From Pseudomonas capeferrum (GTDB lineage Bacteria > Pseudomonadota > Gammaproteobacteria > Pseudomonadales > Pseudomonadaceae), in assembly GCF_013523055.1 (NCBI RefSeq), contig NZ_JAAMQM010000014.1:62001-126000 (forward strand): a stretch of DNA of 64,000 nt. Reading direction: 5' to 3'. Positions 7,674-16,595 of this stretch are shown here, piece by piece (the stretch's first letter is position 1; every line of letters begins with the position of its first letter). The position numbers were made by a program, and so were the translations under genes. The notes under the pieces are model-generated. The model worked only from the letters and a program-made list of their open reading frames with translations, ran no database searches and was not told the DNA's origin.

Positions 7674-8588
7674 ATGCGCATCGTTCGTCATCTGTTGGGC
7701 GCCGCCATCGCGGCAGCAGTCATCAGTTCCCCCGTCATGGCCGCGGAACTGACCGGCACTCTGAAGAAGGTCAAGGATTCCGGGACCATCACCCTGGGCC
7801 ACCGTGACTCATCCATTCCGTTCTCCTACTTCGCCGATGCTTCGGGCAAACCGGTCGGCTACTCGCATGACATCCAAGTGGCCATCGTCGAGCACTTGAA
7901 GAAGGAGCTTGGTGCTCCAGATCTCAAGGTCCGCTACAACCTGGTCACTTCGCAGACTCGAATCCCATTGGTGCAGAACGGCACCGTCGACGTGGAATGT
8001 GGCTCTACCACCAACAACGTCGAGCGTCAGCAACAGGTCGACTTCTCGGTCGGCATCTTCGAAGTGGGTACTCGCCTGCTGGCCAAGAAGAACTCCGCGT
8101 ACAAGGACTTCCCTGACCTGAAGGGCAAGAACGTGGTCACCACCGCTGGCACCACGTCCGAGCGTCTGCTCAAGAGCATGAATGCCGACAAGCAGATGGG
8201 AATGAATGTCATCTCGGCCAAGGATCATGGCGAATCCTTCAACATGCTTGAATCCGGTCGCGCGGTTGCCTTCATGATGGACGACGCCCTGCTCGCCGGC
8301 GAAATGGCCAAGGCCAAGAAGCCCACCGACTGGGAAGTCACCGGCACGCCACAGTCGTACGAGATCTACGGCTGCATGGTGCGAAAGGGCGATGCTCCGT
8401 TCAAGAAGGCCGTCGATGACGCCATCGTCGCGCTGTACAAGTCGGGCGAGATCAACAAGATCTACGACAAATGGTTCACCCAGCCTATTCCTCCGAAGGG
8501 CCTGAACCTGCAGTTCCCGATGAGCGAAGAACTGAAGGAGCTGATCGCCAACCCTACCGACAAAGCGGCAGACGAAAAGAAGTCCTGA
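7674..8588 (+). CDS. aatJ: Glutamate/aspartate-binding periplasmic protein AatJ (GltI-like)
   Basis: This is the periplasmic solute-binding protein of an acidic amino acid ABC importer. A signal peptide (MRIVRHLLGAAIAAAVISSPVMA-AE) precedes a family-3 binding-protein fold: GTITLGHRDSSIPFSY, VDVECGSTTNN (typical of glutamate/aspartate binders) and a C-terminal YDKWFTQPIPPKG. Length is 304 residues. The ATG at 7674 was chosen because it begins the signal peptide and follows GAGG; the in-frame upstream start at 7557 lies inside the sigma-54 promoter. It leads the aatJQMP operon, and a strong hairpin separates it from aatQ. Confidence 0.92.
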   Translation: MRIVRHLLGAAIAAAVISSPVMAAELTGTLKKVKDSGTITLGHRDSSIPFSYFADASGKPVGYSHDIQVAIVEHLKKELGAPDLKVRYNLVTSQTRIPLVQNGTVDVECGSTTNNVERQQQVDFSVGIFEVGTRLLAKKNSAYKDFPDLKGKNVVTTAGTTSERLLKSMNADKQMGMNVISAKDHGESFNMLESGRAVAFMMDDALLAGEMAKAKKPTDWEVTGTPQSYEIYGCMVRKGDAPFKKAVDDAIVALYKSGEINKIYDKWFTQPIPPKGLNLQFPMSEELKELIANPTDKAADEKKS

Positions 8589-8610
8589 CCCTCAAGCCCG
8601 TTAGTGTCTA

Positions 8611-8653
8611 ACCTTCCATCCGAGGGCGCTTGCGTCCTCGGGTGCTCGAAGGT
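8611..8653 (+). other. Long stem-loop between aatJ and aatQ
   Basis: Arms 8611-8629 and 8632-8653 form a nearly continuous stem (ACCTTC/GAAGGT outside, CATCCGAGGGCGC/GCGTCCTCGGGTG inside, with G-U pairs). No T-run follows. It probably protects the aatJ message or attenuates read-through, giving more binding protein than permease. Confidence 0.65.
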
Positions 8654-8687
8654 GCCTGTGGAACAACCGATCTGAGGGAACATCCCG

Positions 8688-9434
8688 ATGAATTACAACT
8701 GGGACTGGGGCGTATTCTTCAAGTCCACCGGCGTGGGTAGCGAAACCTACCTGGACTGGTACATCACCGGTCTGGGCTGGACCATCGCCATTGCCATCGC
8801 CGCCTGGATCATCGCCCTGCTGCTGGGCTCGCTGCTCGGCGTCATGCGCACCGTGCCGAACCGCCTGGTATCGGGCATCGCCACCGCTTATGTCGAACTG
8901 TTCCGCAACGTGCCGTTGCTGGTGCAGTTGTTCATCTGGTACTTCCTGATTCCCGACCTGCTGCCCGAGGGGCTGCAGGAGTGGTACAAGCAGGACCTCG
9001 ACCCGACGACTTCGGCACTGATCAGCGTGGTCGTCTGCCTGGGCCTGTTCACCGCCGCACGGGTCTGCGAACAGGTACGTACCGGCATTCAGGCCCTGCC
9101 TCGGGGCCAGGAAGCCGCTGCTCGCGCAATGGGCTTCAGCCTGTCGCAGATCTACACCAACGTGCTGCTGCCGCAAGCCTACCGGATCATCATTCCGCCA
9201 CTCACCTCGGAATTCCTGAACGTGTTCAAGAACTCCTCGGTGGCGTCGCTGATCGGCCTCATGGAGCTGCTGGCCCAGACCAAGCAGACCGCCGAGTTTT
9301 CCGCCAACCTGTTCGAGGCTTTTACCTTGGCAACGCTGATCTACTTCACCCTGAACATGGGCCTCATGCTGCTCATGCGCCTGGTCGAGAAGAAAGTGTC
9401 GGTGCCAGGCCTGATCTCCGTGGGGGGTAAATGA
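8688..9434 (+). CDS. aatQ: Glutamate/aspartate ABC permease AatQ (GltJ-like)
   Basis: This 248-residue inner-membrane permease is one half of the heterodimeric AatQM channel. It has several hydrophobic helices (for example GWTIAIAIAAWIIALLLGSLLG) and a polar amino acid permease motif (YVELFRNVPLLVQLFIWYF). The cytoplasmic EAA loop that docks with the ATPase is also visible (GQEAAARAMGFSLSQIYTNVLLPQA split over residues ~140-164). Its TGA overlaps the ATG of aatM, which points to coupled translation of the two permease subunits. Confidence 0.92.
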   Translation: MNYNWDWGVFFKSTGVGSETYLDWYITGLGWTIAIAIAAWIIALLLGSLLGVMRTVPNRLVSGIATAYVELFRNVPLLVQLFIWYFLIPDLLPEGLQEWYKQDLDPTTSALISVVVCLGLFTAARVCEQVRTGIQALPRGQEAAARAMGFSLSQIYTNVLLPQAYRIIIPPLTSEFLNVFKNSSVASLIGLMELLAQTKQTAEFSANLFEAFTLATLIYFTLNMGLMLLMRLVEKKVSVPGLISVGGK

Positions 9435-10105
9435 TGGAGCTGGACTTCTCAAGCATCGGCCCTGCACTGCCCGCCTTGTGGAACGGCATGGCCATGACCC
9501 TGCAACTGATGGTCATGGGCGTGATCGGCGGCATCGTCCTGGGTACGCTCCTGGCGCTGATGCGACTGTCGTCGAACAAGTTGATGTCCAACGTGGCGGG
9601 TGCCTACGTCAACTACTTCCGTTCGATCCCGCTGCTGTTGGTCATCACCTGGTTCTACCTGGCGGTGCCGTTCGTCTTGCGCTGGATCACCGGCGAAGAC
9701 ACCCCGGTGGGGGCCTTCACCTCCTGCGTGGTGGCCTTCATGATGTTCGAGGCCGCGTATTTCTGCGAAATCGTCCGCGCGGGGGTACAGTCGATCTCCA
9801 AAGGCCAGATGGGCGCCGCCCAGGCCCTGGGCATGACCTACAGCCAGACCATGCGCCTGATCATCCTGCCACAGGCCTTTCGCAAGATGACTCCGCTGCT
9901 GCTGCAACAGAGCATCATCCTGTTCCAGGACACTTCGCTGGTGTACACCGTGGGACTCGTCGATTTCCTCAACTCGGCACGTGCCAGTGGCGACATCATC
10001 GGCCGCTCCCATGAATTCCTGCTGTTCGCCGGGGCTGTCTACTTCCTCATCAGCTTCTCCGCTTCCTGGTTGGTCAAGCGCCTGCAAAAAAGGATCACCG
10101 TATGA
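9431..10105 (+). CDS. aatM: Glutamate/aspartate ABC permease AatM (GltK-like)
   Basis: This is the second permease subunit of the acidic amino acid importer, 224 residues. It carries the HEQRO-type motif YVNYFRSIPLLLVITWFYL and the EAA loop GQMGAAQALGMTYSQTMRLI. The start overlaps the aatQ stop (ATGATGG; the second ATG at 9434 is also possible), and its own stop overlaps aatP (ATGA). Confidence 0.91.
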   Translation: MMELDFSSIGPALPALWNGMAMTLQLMVMGVIGGIVLGTLLALMRLSSNKLMSNVAGAYVNYFRSIPLLLVITWFYLAVPFVLRWITGEDTPVGAFTSCVVAFMMFEAAYFCEIVRAGVQSISKGQMGAAQALGMTYSQTMRLIILPQAFRKMTPLLLQQSIILFQDTSLVYTVGLVDFLNSARASGDIIGRSHEFLLFAGAVYFLISFSASWLVKRLQKRITV

Positions 10106-10836
10106 TTTCCATCAAGAACGTCAACAAGTGGTACGGGGACTTCCAGGTACTGACCGACTGCAGCACTGAAGTGAAGAAGGGCGAAGTGGTCGTCGTATGT
10201 GGTCCGTCGGGCTCGGGCAAGTCCACCCTGATCAAGTGCGTCAATGCCCTGGAGCCTTTCCAGAAAGGTGACATCGTGGTCGACGGTACTTCGATCTCCG
10301 ATCCCAAGACCAACCTGCCCAAGCTGCGCTCGCGGGTCGGCATGGTGTTCCAGCACTTCGAACTGTTTCCGCACCTGAGCATCACCGAGAACCTGACCAT
10401 CGCGCAGCGCAAGGTCCTGGGGCGCAGCGAAGCCGAGGCGACCAAGAAAGGCCTGGCCCTGCTCGACCGCGTCGGCCTTGCCGCTCAGGCCAAGAAGCAC
10501 CCTGGCCAGCTGTCCGGCGGCCAGCAGCAGCGCGTGGCCATTGCCCGCGCCCTGTCGATGGACCCGATCGTCATGCTGTTCGACGAACCGACCTCGGCAC
10601 TGGACCCGGAGATGGTCAACGAGGTGCTCGACGTCATGGTCGAACTGGCCCATGAAGGCATGACCATGATGTGCGTGACCCACGAGATGGGCTTCGCCCG
10701 CAAGGTCGCCAATCGCGTGATCTTCATGGACAAGGGCAACATCATCGAAGACTGCCAGAAGGAGGCCTTCTTCGGCGATCCGAGTGCACGGCACGAGCGT
10801 ACCCAGCATTTCCTCAGCAAGATCCTGCAACACTAA
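10102..10836 (+). CDS. aatP: Glutamate/aspartate ABC transporter ATP-binding protein AatP (GltL-like)
   Basis: This cytoplasmic ATPase powers AatJQM. In its 244 residues are Walker A (GPSGSGKST), the Q-loop VFQHFELFPHLS, signature LSGGQQQRVAIARAL, Walker B VMLFDEPTSALDPEM and the H-loop VTHEMGFA, all typical of polar amino acid importers. It starts inside the aatM stop codon and ends 64 nt before aauS, so the transporter and its two-component system may be partly co-transcribed. Confidence 0.94.
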   Translation: MISIKNVNKWYGDFQVLTDCSTEVKKGEVVVVCGPSGSGKSTLIKCVNALEPFQKGDIVVDGTSISDPKTNLPKLRSRVGMVFQHFELFPHLSITENLTIAQRKVLGRSEAEATKKGLALLDRVGLAAQAKKHPGQLSGGQQQRVAIARALSMDPIVMLFDEPTSALDPEMVNEVLDVMVELAHEGMTMMCVTHEMGFARKVANRVIFMDKGNIIEDCQKEAFFGDPSARHERTQHFLSKILQH

Positions 10837-10900
10837 GCCCTGTCCTGCCCATTGCCCGGTCCACCGGGCAGTGGGCGCTGGTCCAGACAAGGCCACTGTG

Positions 10901-12808
10901 ATGAAATGCGACCCCACGCTCCTTCGCCTTGCCCAGCCTGCCTTCGTGAAATCCACTCTGATCCGCCAATTGCTCCTTCCGCCCCTGATCATCCTTCTGG
11001 TGGTGGGCCTGGGCCTGGCCGGTTATCTGGTCAGCGAGAGCAGCGGCATCCGCACGCTGAGTGAAACCGGCGAACGCCAACTCGAACTGCATGCCCGCAC
11101 GGTCGAGAGCGAAATCAGCAAGTACACCTACCTGCCCAGCCTGCTGGAACTCGAAGACAGTGTCTCGAGCCTGTTGAGCAGTGTCGGCGACGAGCACCGC
11201 CAAGGCGTCAACGAATACCTCGAAGGCCTGAATCGACGGAGCCGCAGCCGCGTCATCTTCGTCCTCGACACGACCGGCCGCGTGCAAGCCACCAGCAACT
11301 GGCGCGATGCCGACTCTTTTCTGGGTGAAGACCTGTCGTTCCGCGCCTATTTCCAGGACGCCGTGCGCGGTGAACCGGGACGCTTCTATGGCATCGGCAG
11401 CACCACCGGCGAGCCTGGCTACTTCCTCGCCCATGGCCTGGAAGAGCACGGCAAGATCATCGGCGTAGCCGTGATCAAGGTCGGTCTGGATACCTTGGAG
11501 GAACGGTGGCAGCGCGCGCGACTGGAAGCTTTCGTCAGTGACGAAAACGGCATCATCATTCTCTCCAGCGATCCCGCTCGACGCTTGAAGTCGGTGCGCC
11601 CGCTGACGCCGCAGATCAAGGAGCGTCTGGCGCGCAGCCTGCAGTACTACTGGTGGCCGCTGAACGAACTCGAACCCCTGGCCCGCGAAACCCTCGCCGA
11701 CGGCATGGAGAAGCTGACCTTTCCGGCCAACAGCGAGACCGATCAGGGGCATCAGCATGAGGTCACCTATCTGGCGCAGACCCGGCGCCTGGCCGATACG
11801 CCTTGGCACTTCACCCTGCTGACGCCGCTGCAGGACCTGCGCCGCGAAGCCATGGTCCAGGGTGTGCTGGTAGGCGTCGCCTTCTCCCTGCTGGCCATCT
11901 TGCTGATCGCCTGGAACGAGCGGCGCAAGGTCATTGCCACGCGCCTGGCCGCCCGCGAGGCCTTGCAAGAAGCCAACAGTCAGCTGGAGCGCAAGATTAC
12001 CGAGCGCACGGCGGACCTGCGCGCCAGCAATGAGCGGCTCAAGGGCCAGATCCGTGAACGTCGGCATGCCGAGCAGACCCTGCGCCATGCCCAGGACGAA
12101 TTGGTCCAGGCCGGCAAGCTGGCTGCCATCGGACAGATGTCGACCAGCATTGCCCATGAGCTGAATCAGCCCTTGGCGGCCTTGCGCACCTTGTCCGGCA
12201 ACACCGTGCGCTTTCTCGAGCGCGGCGCCCTGGAAACGGCCAGTACCAATCTGCGCACCATGAATGACCTGATCGATCGCATGGGCCGCATTACCGCGAG
12301 CCTGCGCTCTTTCGCCCGCCGTGGCGACGACAGCGGCCAGGCCTCGCTGGCCAAGGCGGTCGATGCGAGCCTGCAGGTACTGGCCAATCGCATCAGCGAG
12401 TGCCAACTGCAACTGCATCGCCAATTCGATGACCAGCAACTGGCCATCGATCAGACCCGCCTGGAACAGATCCTGGTCAACCTGGTCGGTAATGCACTCG
12501 ATGCCATGGCCAGCGAACCTTTGCCCCAACTCTGGCTGGAAGGCGAACGACAAGGCGACAGGTACCGCCTGCAGGTACGCGACAACGGCCACGGCATCGA
12601 TGCCGAGACCCGCAAGCACCTGTTCGAACCCTTCTTCACGACCAAGCCAGGAGAGCATGGCCTGGGCTTGGGCCTGACCCTCTCTGCAAGCCTCGCAGCC
12701 GCCGCCAAGGGCACTTTGAATGTCGAGCATCCCGCCAATGGCGGAACTGTCTTCATCCTTGTCCTGCCCCTAGCTTTTTCCTCGACAACCACGGCCGACC
12801 CCCTATGA
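10901..12808 (+). CDS. aauS: Sensor histidine kinase AauS for acidic amino acids
   Basis: This 635-residue membrane kinase of the DctB type probably senses glutamate or aspartate in the periplasm and phosphorylates AauR. TM1 is at residues ~24-46 and TM2 (VLVGVAFSLLAILLIAW) at ~320-340, with a large periplasmic Cache-like domain between them. A coiled-coil linker follows, then the H-box SIAHELNQPLAALRTL, N-box LVNLVGNALDAM and G-box GLGLGLTLS. The ATG at 10901 gives the most compact start before TM1; the in-frame codon at 10784 lies inside aatP. Its stop overlaps the aauR start (ATGA). Confidence 0.88.
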   Translation: MKCDPTLLRLAQPAFVKSTLIRQLLLPPLIILLVVGLGLAGYLVSESSGIRTLSETGERQLELHARTVESEISKYTYLPSLLELEDSVSSLLSSVGDEHRQGVNEYLEGLNRRSRSRVIFVLDTTGRVQATSNWRDADSFLGEDLSFRAYFQDAVRGEPGRFYGIGSTTGEPGYFLAHGLEEHGKIIGVAVIKVGLDTLEERWQRARLEAFVSDENGIIILSSDPARRLKSVRPLTPQIKERLARSLQYYWWPLNELEPLARETLADGMEKLTFPANSETDQGHQHEVTYLAQTRRLADTPWHFTLLTPLQDLRREAMVQGVLVGVAFSLLAILLIAWNERRKVIATRLAAREALQEANSQLERKITERTADLRASNERLKGQIRERRHAEQTLRHAQDELVQAGKLAAIGQMSTSIAHELNQPLAALRTLSGNTVRFLERGALETASTNLRTMNDLIDRMGRITASLRSFARRGDDSGQASLAKAVDASLQVLANRISECQLQLHRQFDDQQLAIDQTRLEQILVNLVGNALDAMASEPLPQLWLEGERQGDRYRLQVRDNGHGIDAETRKHLFEPFFTTKPGEHGLGLGLTLSASLAAAAKGTLNVEHPANGGTVFILVLPLAFSSTTTADPL

Positions 12809-14130
12809 CCCACGCGCCTCTTACCGTACTCATCGTCGAAGACGACCCGCATGTGCTGCTGGGCTGCCAGCAGGCCCTGGCCCTGGAAGACATCGCATGC
12901 GAAGGCGTCGGTAGCGCCGAGCAGGCACTTGAGCGAGTCAATGAAGATTTTCCCGGTATCGTGGTCAGCGACATTCGCCTGCCGGGCATCGATGGTCTGG
13001 AACTGCTCAACCGCCTCAAGGCCCGCGATCGCAGCCTGCCGGTGGTGCTGATCACCGGGCACGGTGACATCGACATGGCCGTCGGCGCCATGCGCAACGG
13101 CGCCTACGACTTCATGGAAAAGCCCTTCTCCCCGGAACGCCTGGTGGATGTAGTGCGCCGCGCCCTCGAACAGCGCGAGCTGTCCCGCGAGGTGTTCACG
13201 CTGCGGCGTCGCCTGGCGGGCCAGAGCACGCTCGAAGGCCGGATCATCGGCCGCTCGCCGGCCATGCACAACCTGCGCGAACTGATCGCCAACGTAGCCG
13301 ACACCTCGGCCAACGTGTTGATCGAGGGCGAGACCGGGACCGGCAAGGAGCTGGTCGCGCGCTGCCTTCACGACTTCAGCCGACGTCAGGCCGGTCCCTT
13401 CGTGGCCTTGAACTGCGGCGGTCTGCCGGAAAACCTGTTCGAGAGCGAAATCTTCGGGCACGAGGCCAATGCGTTCACTGGGGCGGGCAAGCGGCGCATC
13501 GGCAAGATCGAGCATGCCAACGGCGGCACGCTGTTCCTCGACGAGGTCGAGAGCATGCCGGTGAACCTGCAGATCAAGCTGCTGCGCGTATTGCAGGAGC
13601 GGACCCTCGAACGCCTGGGTTCCAACCAGAACATTCCCGTGGACTGTCGGGTGATCGCTGCCACCAAGTCCGACCTGGGTGCCCTGGGTCAGACAGGTCA
13701 GTTCCGCAGCGATCTGTATTACCGGCTCAACGTGGTCACCCTCGAGCTGCCACCCTTGCGCGAGCGCCGGGAGGATATCCTGCAATTATTCGAGCATTTC
13801 CTGCAGCAGTCGGCGCTGCGCTTCGATCGCGAAGTTCCAGAGCTGGACAGCCAGACGCTGTCGTTGCTCATGGCTCATGACTGGCCCGGCAATGTGCGAG
13901 AACTGCGCAATGTCGCCGAACGCCATGCGCTCGGTCTGCCGGCTTTCAAGAAGAGCGGCAGCAGTGCGGGTCAGGGCCTGGGGTTCGCCGAGGCGGTGGA
14001 AGCCTTCGAGCGCAACCTGCTGGGCGATGCCTTGCAGCGCACGGGCGGCAATCTCAGCCAGGCCAGCCAGGAGCTTGGGATGGCCAAGACCACACTGTTC
14101 GACAAAGTGAAAAAGTACGGCCTCGGCTGA
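12805..14130 (+). CDS. aauR: Sigma-54 response regulator AauR
   Basis: This 441-residue DctD/NtrC-type activator turns on aatJQMP. The receiver domain has an acidic pocket (VEDD) and phospho-aspartate (VVSDIRLPG). The AAA+ domain has Walker A GETGTGKE, Walker B GGTLFLDEV and arginine-finger region SDLYYRLNV. The C-terminus is a Fis-type helix-turn-helix (GNLSQASQELGMAKTTLFDKVKKYGL). One departure is visible: the sigma-54 contact loop reads NAFTGA rather than GAFTGA, so the first glycine is asparagine. Two matching binding sites lie upstream of aatJ. Confidence 0.92.
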   Translation: MTHAPLTVLIVEDDPHVLLGCQQALALEDIACEGVGSAEQALERVNEDFPGIVVSDIRLPGIDGLELLNRLKARDRSLPVVLITGHGDIDMAVGAMRNGAYDFMEKPFSPERLVDVVRRALEQRELSREVFTLRRRLAGQSTLEGRIIGRSPAMHNLRELIANVADTSANVLIEGETGTGKELVARCLHDFSRRQAGPFVALNCGGLPENLFESEIFGHEANAFTGAGKRRIGKIEHANGGTLFLDEVESMPVNLQIKLLRVLQERTLERLGSNQNIPVDCRVIAATKSDLGALGQTGQFRSDLYYRLNVVTLELPPLRERREDILQLFEHFLQQSALRFDREVPELDSQTLSLLMAHDWPGNVRELRNVAERHALGLPAFKKSGSSAGQGLGFAEAVEAFERNLLGDALQRTGGNLSQASQELGMAKTTLFDKVKKYGLG

Positions 14131-14155
14131 CCCCCAACCTACCTGGAAGATCAAA

Positions 14156-14491
14156 GTGGACCTGCTATTGAAAGCCAGCCTGGGAGCCGCCGTCGTGGTG
14201 CTCCTGGCGATACTCGCCAAGACGCGCAATTACTACATCGCCGGGCTGGTCCCGCTGTTTCCGACCTTTGCCCTGATCGCCCACTACATCGTCGGCAAGG
14301 GCCGATCGGTCGCCGACCTGAAGACCACCATCGTCTTCGGCATGTGGTCGATCATCCCCTACTTCGTCTATCTGACGGCGCTCTACCTGCTGGTCGATCG
14401 ACTTCGCCTGGAGCTCTCGCTGGCCCTGGCCACGGCCGCCTGGCTGGTCGCCGCCACGCTGCTGGTCATGGCGTGGGTGCGTTTTCACTAG
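14156..14491 (+). CDS. glpM: GlpM family inner-membrane protein
   Basis: This small 111-residue protein has about four hydrophobic helices. The sequence around KTRNYYIAGLVPLFPTFALIAHY closely resembles GlpM of P. aeruginosa, a membrane protein first described beside glpD and linked to alginate production; its molecular role is unknown to me. The GTG start follows GAAGA. Here the gene lies 6.8 kb from glpD, after aauR. Its TAG stop is shared as a CTAG palindrome with the convergent hydrolase gene. Confidence 0.85.
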   Translation: MDLLLKASLGAAVVVLLAILAKTRNYYIAGLVPLFPTFALIAHYIVGKGRSVADLKTTIVFGMWSIIPYFVYLTALYLLVDRLRLELSLALATAAWLVAATLLVMAWVRFH

Positions 14492-15483
14492 AGCCGAGCC
14501 AGACGCGCGCCTTCGCCACGATGAGCTTTCAGGTAAGGCAACACAGCGGCCAGCAAGGGTGCCTTGAAGGGCTCCTGGAAACGATGGGCCAGCCCCGGGA
14601 TCAGCCGCAACTGGCTGCCACGCAAGTGCGCGGCCAGGTGCACGCCATGCATGACCGGCAACAGTGGGTCGGCCGTACCGTGGATCACCAGGCTGGGCAG
14701 GCGAAGCCGGTTGAGCAGCTCGACCCGGCTGGGCTCGGCCAGGATGGCCATGATCTGACGCTTGGCGCCTTCGGGATTGAAGGCCCGGTCGTAAGCCGTC
14801 GCCGCCTGCTGCAGCAAGGCGGCACGATCATCAGTGACCTGGGGACTTCCCAAGGCGGCCAGCAGATCGGCCTGTTGCTCGAGGGCCACCGCGCGCGTGG
14901 GTGCGCTGCGTCGGGCCAGCAGGTCCACCAGGGCGGGACTGGGCGCAGGTAGTCCGGCCGCGCCGGAACTGGACATCACCAAGGTCATGCTTTGCACACG
15001 TTGGGGGGCCAGGGCCGCCATATGCTGAGCGATCATGCCGCCCATGCTCACCCCCAGCACATGAAAGCTGTCCACACCCAGTGCATCCATCAGGCGCAAG
15101 CCGTCATCGGCCATATCGGTCAGCGTATAAGGCGCTGCCACCGGCAAGCCGATCCGGTAGCGCAGCACTTCCACCGTGAGGTTGGCGGACTCGGGCGCGC
15201 GGTTCCAGCGTGACAGTCCGACATCGCGATTGTCATAGCGAACCACTCGAAACCCCTGGCTGCACAAGGCCTCGACTACATCGTCGGGCCAATGGATCAG
15301 TTGCCCGCCCAGGCCCATCACTAGCAACAGTGTGGGATCAGAAGGTTTGCCAACACTCTGATACACCAAGCTCAACTCGCCCAGCTCAGCGCGTTGAACA
15401 ACCGCTTGAGCATTGCAGGAAGCGTCGGCCAAGGCGGCCGGTACATGAAACAGAACAACGAGAAAAATCAGTAAAGCCCGCAT
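14488..15483 (-). CDS. Secreted alpha/beta-hydrolase (lipase/esterase-like)
   Basis: This 331-residue protein has a signal peptide (MRALLIFLVVLFHVPAALA-DA), so it probably acts in the periplasm. The alpha/beta-hydrolase fold shows the oxyanion region LLVMGLGGQLIHW, nucleophile elbow GVSMGGM (Ser), a late Asp in HGTADPLLPV and a histidine in PGLAHRFQ. The substrate is unknown. The ATG at 15483 begins the signal sequence; a longer in-frame start at 15636 lacks one. It converges with glpM, sharing the CTAG stop, and diverges from metR. Confidence 0.82.
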   Translation of the reverse strand: MRALLIFLVVLFHVPAALADASCNAQAVVQRAELGELSLVYQSVGKPSDPTLLLVMGLGGQLIHWPDDVVEALCSQGFRVVRYDNRDVGLSRWNRAPESANLTVEVLRYRIGLPVAAPYTLTDMADDGLRLMDALGVDSFHVLGVSMGGMIAQHMAALAPQRVQSMTLVMSSSGAAGLPAPSPALVDLLARRSAPTRAVALEQQADLLAALGSPQVTDDRAALLQQAATAYDRAFNPEGAKRQIMAILAEPSRVELLNRLRLPSLVIHGTADPLLPVMHGVHLAAHLRGSQLRLIPGLAHRFQEPFKAPLLAAVLPYLKAHRGEGARLARL

Positions 15484-15677
15484 GAGCGAAACACCAGAAT
15501 GCAGATCCCCAATAGAGCGCGAGTCTGATGAAATTGATGCAAGCGCGCTGCCACAGTTACGTGACAATTTGATGAAGTTCGCCGAGCGGTCGCCAGGGCG
15601 CAGTCGACATTCGACCCCAACATGAGCGAAACTCACCGCCTTCTGATTTTCATCAAGTCTGATTCATGGAGTTTGCT

Positions 15678-16595
15678 GTGCTGGAGATCCGCCACCTGAG
15701 AACACTTCACGCCCTGCGCGAGGCCGATAGCCTGGTGGAGGCCGCCGAACGCCTGCACCTGACTCAATCGGCCCTGTCGCATCAGTTCAAGGAACTGGAG
15801 GAACGGCTGGGCATGCAACTGTTCACGCGCAAGACCAAGCCGATCCGCTTCACCAGCGCCGGACTGCGCCTGTTGCAGTTGGCGGACGCCACGATGCCGC
15901 TGTTGCGTGGCGCCGAGCGTGATATCGCACGCCTGGCCGGTGGCACCGCCGGACGGCTGCACATGGCGATCGAATGTCACAGCTGCTTCCAGTGGTTGAT
16001 GCCGACCATCGACCAGTTCCGCGATGCCTGGCCGGAAGTGGAGCTGGACCTGGCATCGGGCTTTGCCTTCGCTCCGTTGCCCGCGCTGGCGCGTGGCGAC
16101 CTGGACCTGGTGGTCACCTCGGATCCGCTCGACCTGGCGGGCATCACCTATGTCCCCCTGTTCACTTACGAAGCGATGCTTGCCGTGGCCAACCAGCATC
16201 CCTTGGCCAGCAAATCCCACATCGTGCCTCAGGACCTGATCGATCAGACATTGATCACCTACCCGGTCGAACGTGATCGCCTGGATATCTTCACTCGCTT
16301 CCTGGAACCTGCCGACATCGAGCCCGCGGCCGTGCGCACGTCAGAGCTGACGGTGATGATGATGCAATTGGTGGCCAGCGGTCGCGGCGTATGCGGCATG
16401 CCGCATTGGGCACTACACGAGTACAGCTCGCGCGGCTATGTGAAGGGTAAGCGACTGGGCGAAAAAGGGCTGTTCGCCACGCTTTATGCGGCCGTGCGCA
16501 CCGACATGCTCGATGCGCCCTACATGCGCGACTTCCTGCTGACCGCCAAGGACACCTCCTTCGCGACGCTCGAGGGTGTCAGCGCCGTGCGTTGA
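15678..16595 (+). CDS. metR: LysR-type regulator MetR
   Basis: MetR activates methionine biosynthesis genes such as metE and responds to homocysteine. The 305-residue product closely follows E. coli MetR: the helix-turn-helix with TQSALSHQFKELEERLG, then MAIECHSCFQWLMPT, DLDLVVTSDPL, a hydrophobic ligand loop and GMPHWAL. The GTG at 15678 is preferred because TGGAG lies six bases upstream; the ATG at 15666 has no ribosome binding site and adds four residues. Its 3' end overlaps the convergent Nudix gene by 17 nt. No metE is in the window. Confidence 0.88.
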   Translation: MLEIRHLRTLHALREADSLVEAAERLHLTQSALSHQFKELEERLGMQLFTRKTKPIRFTSAGLRLLQLADATMPLLRGAERDIARLAGGTAGRLHMAIECHSCFQWLMPTIDQFRDAWPEVELDLASGFAFAPLPALARGDLDLVVTSDPLDLAGITYVPLFTYEAMLAVANQHPLASKSHIVPQDLIDQTLITYPVERDRLDIFTRFLEPADIEPAAVRTSELTVMMMQLVASGRGVCGMPHWALHEYSSRGYVKGKRLGEKGLFATLYAAVRTDMLDAPYMRDFLLTAKDTSFATLEGVSAVR

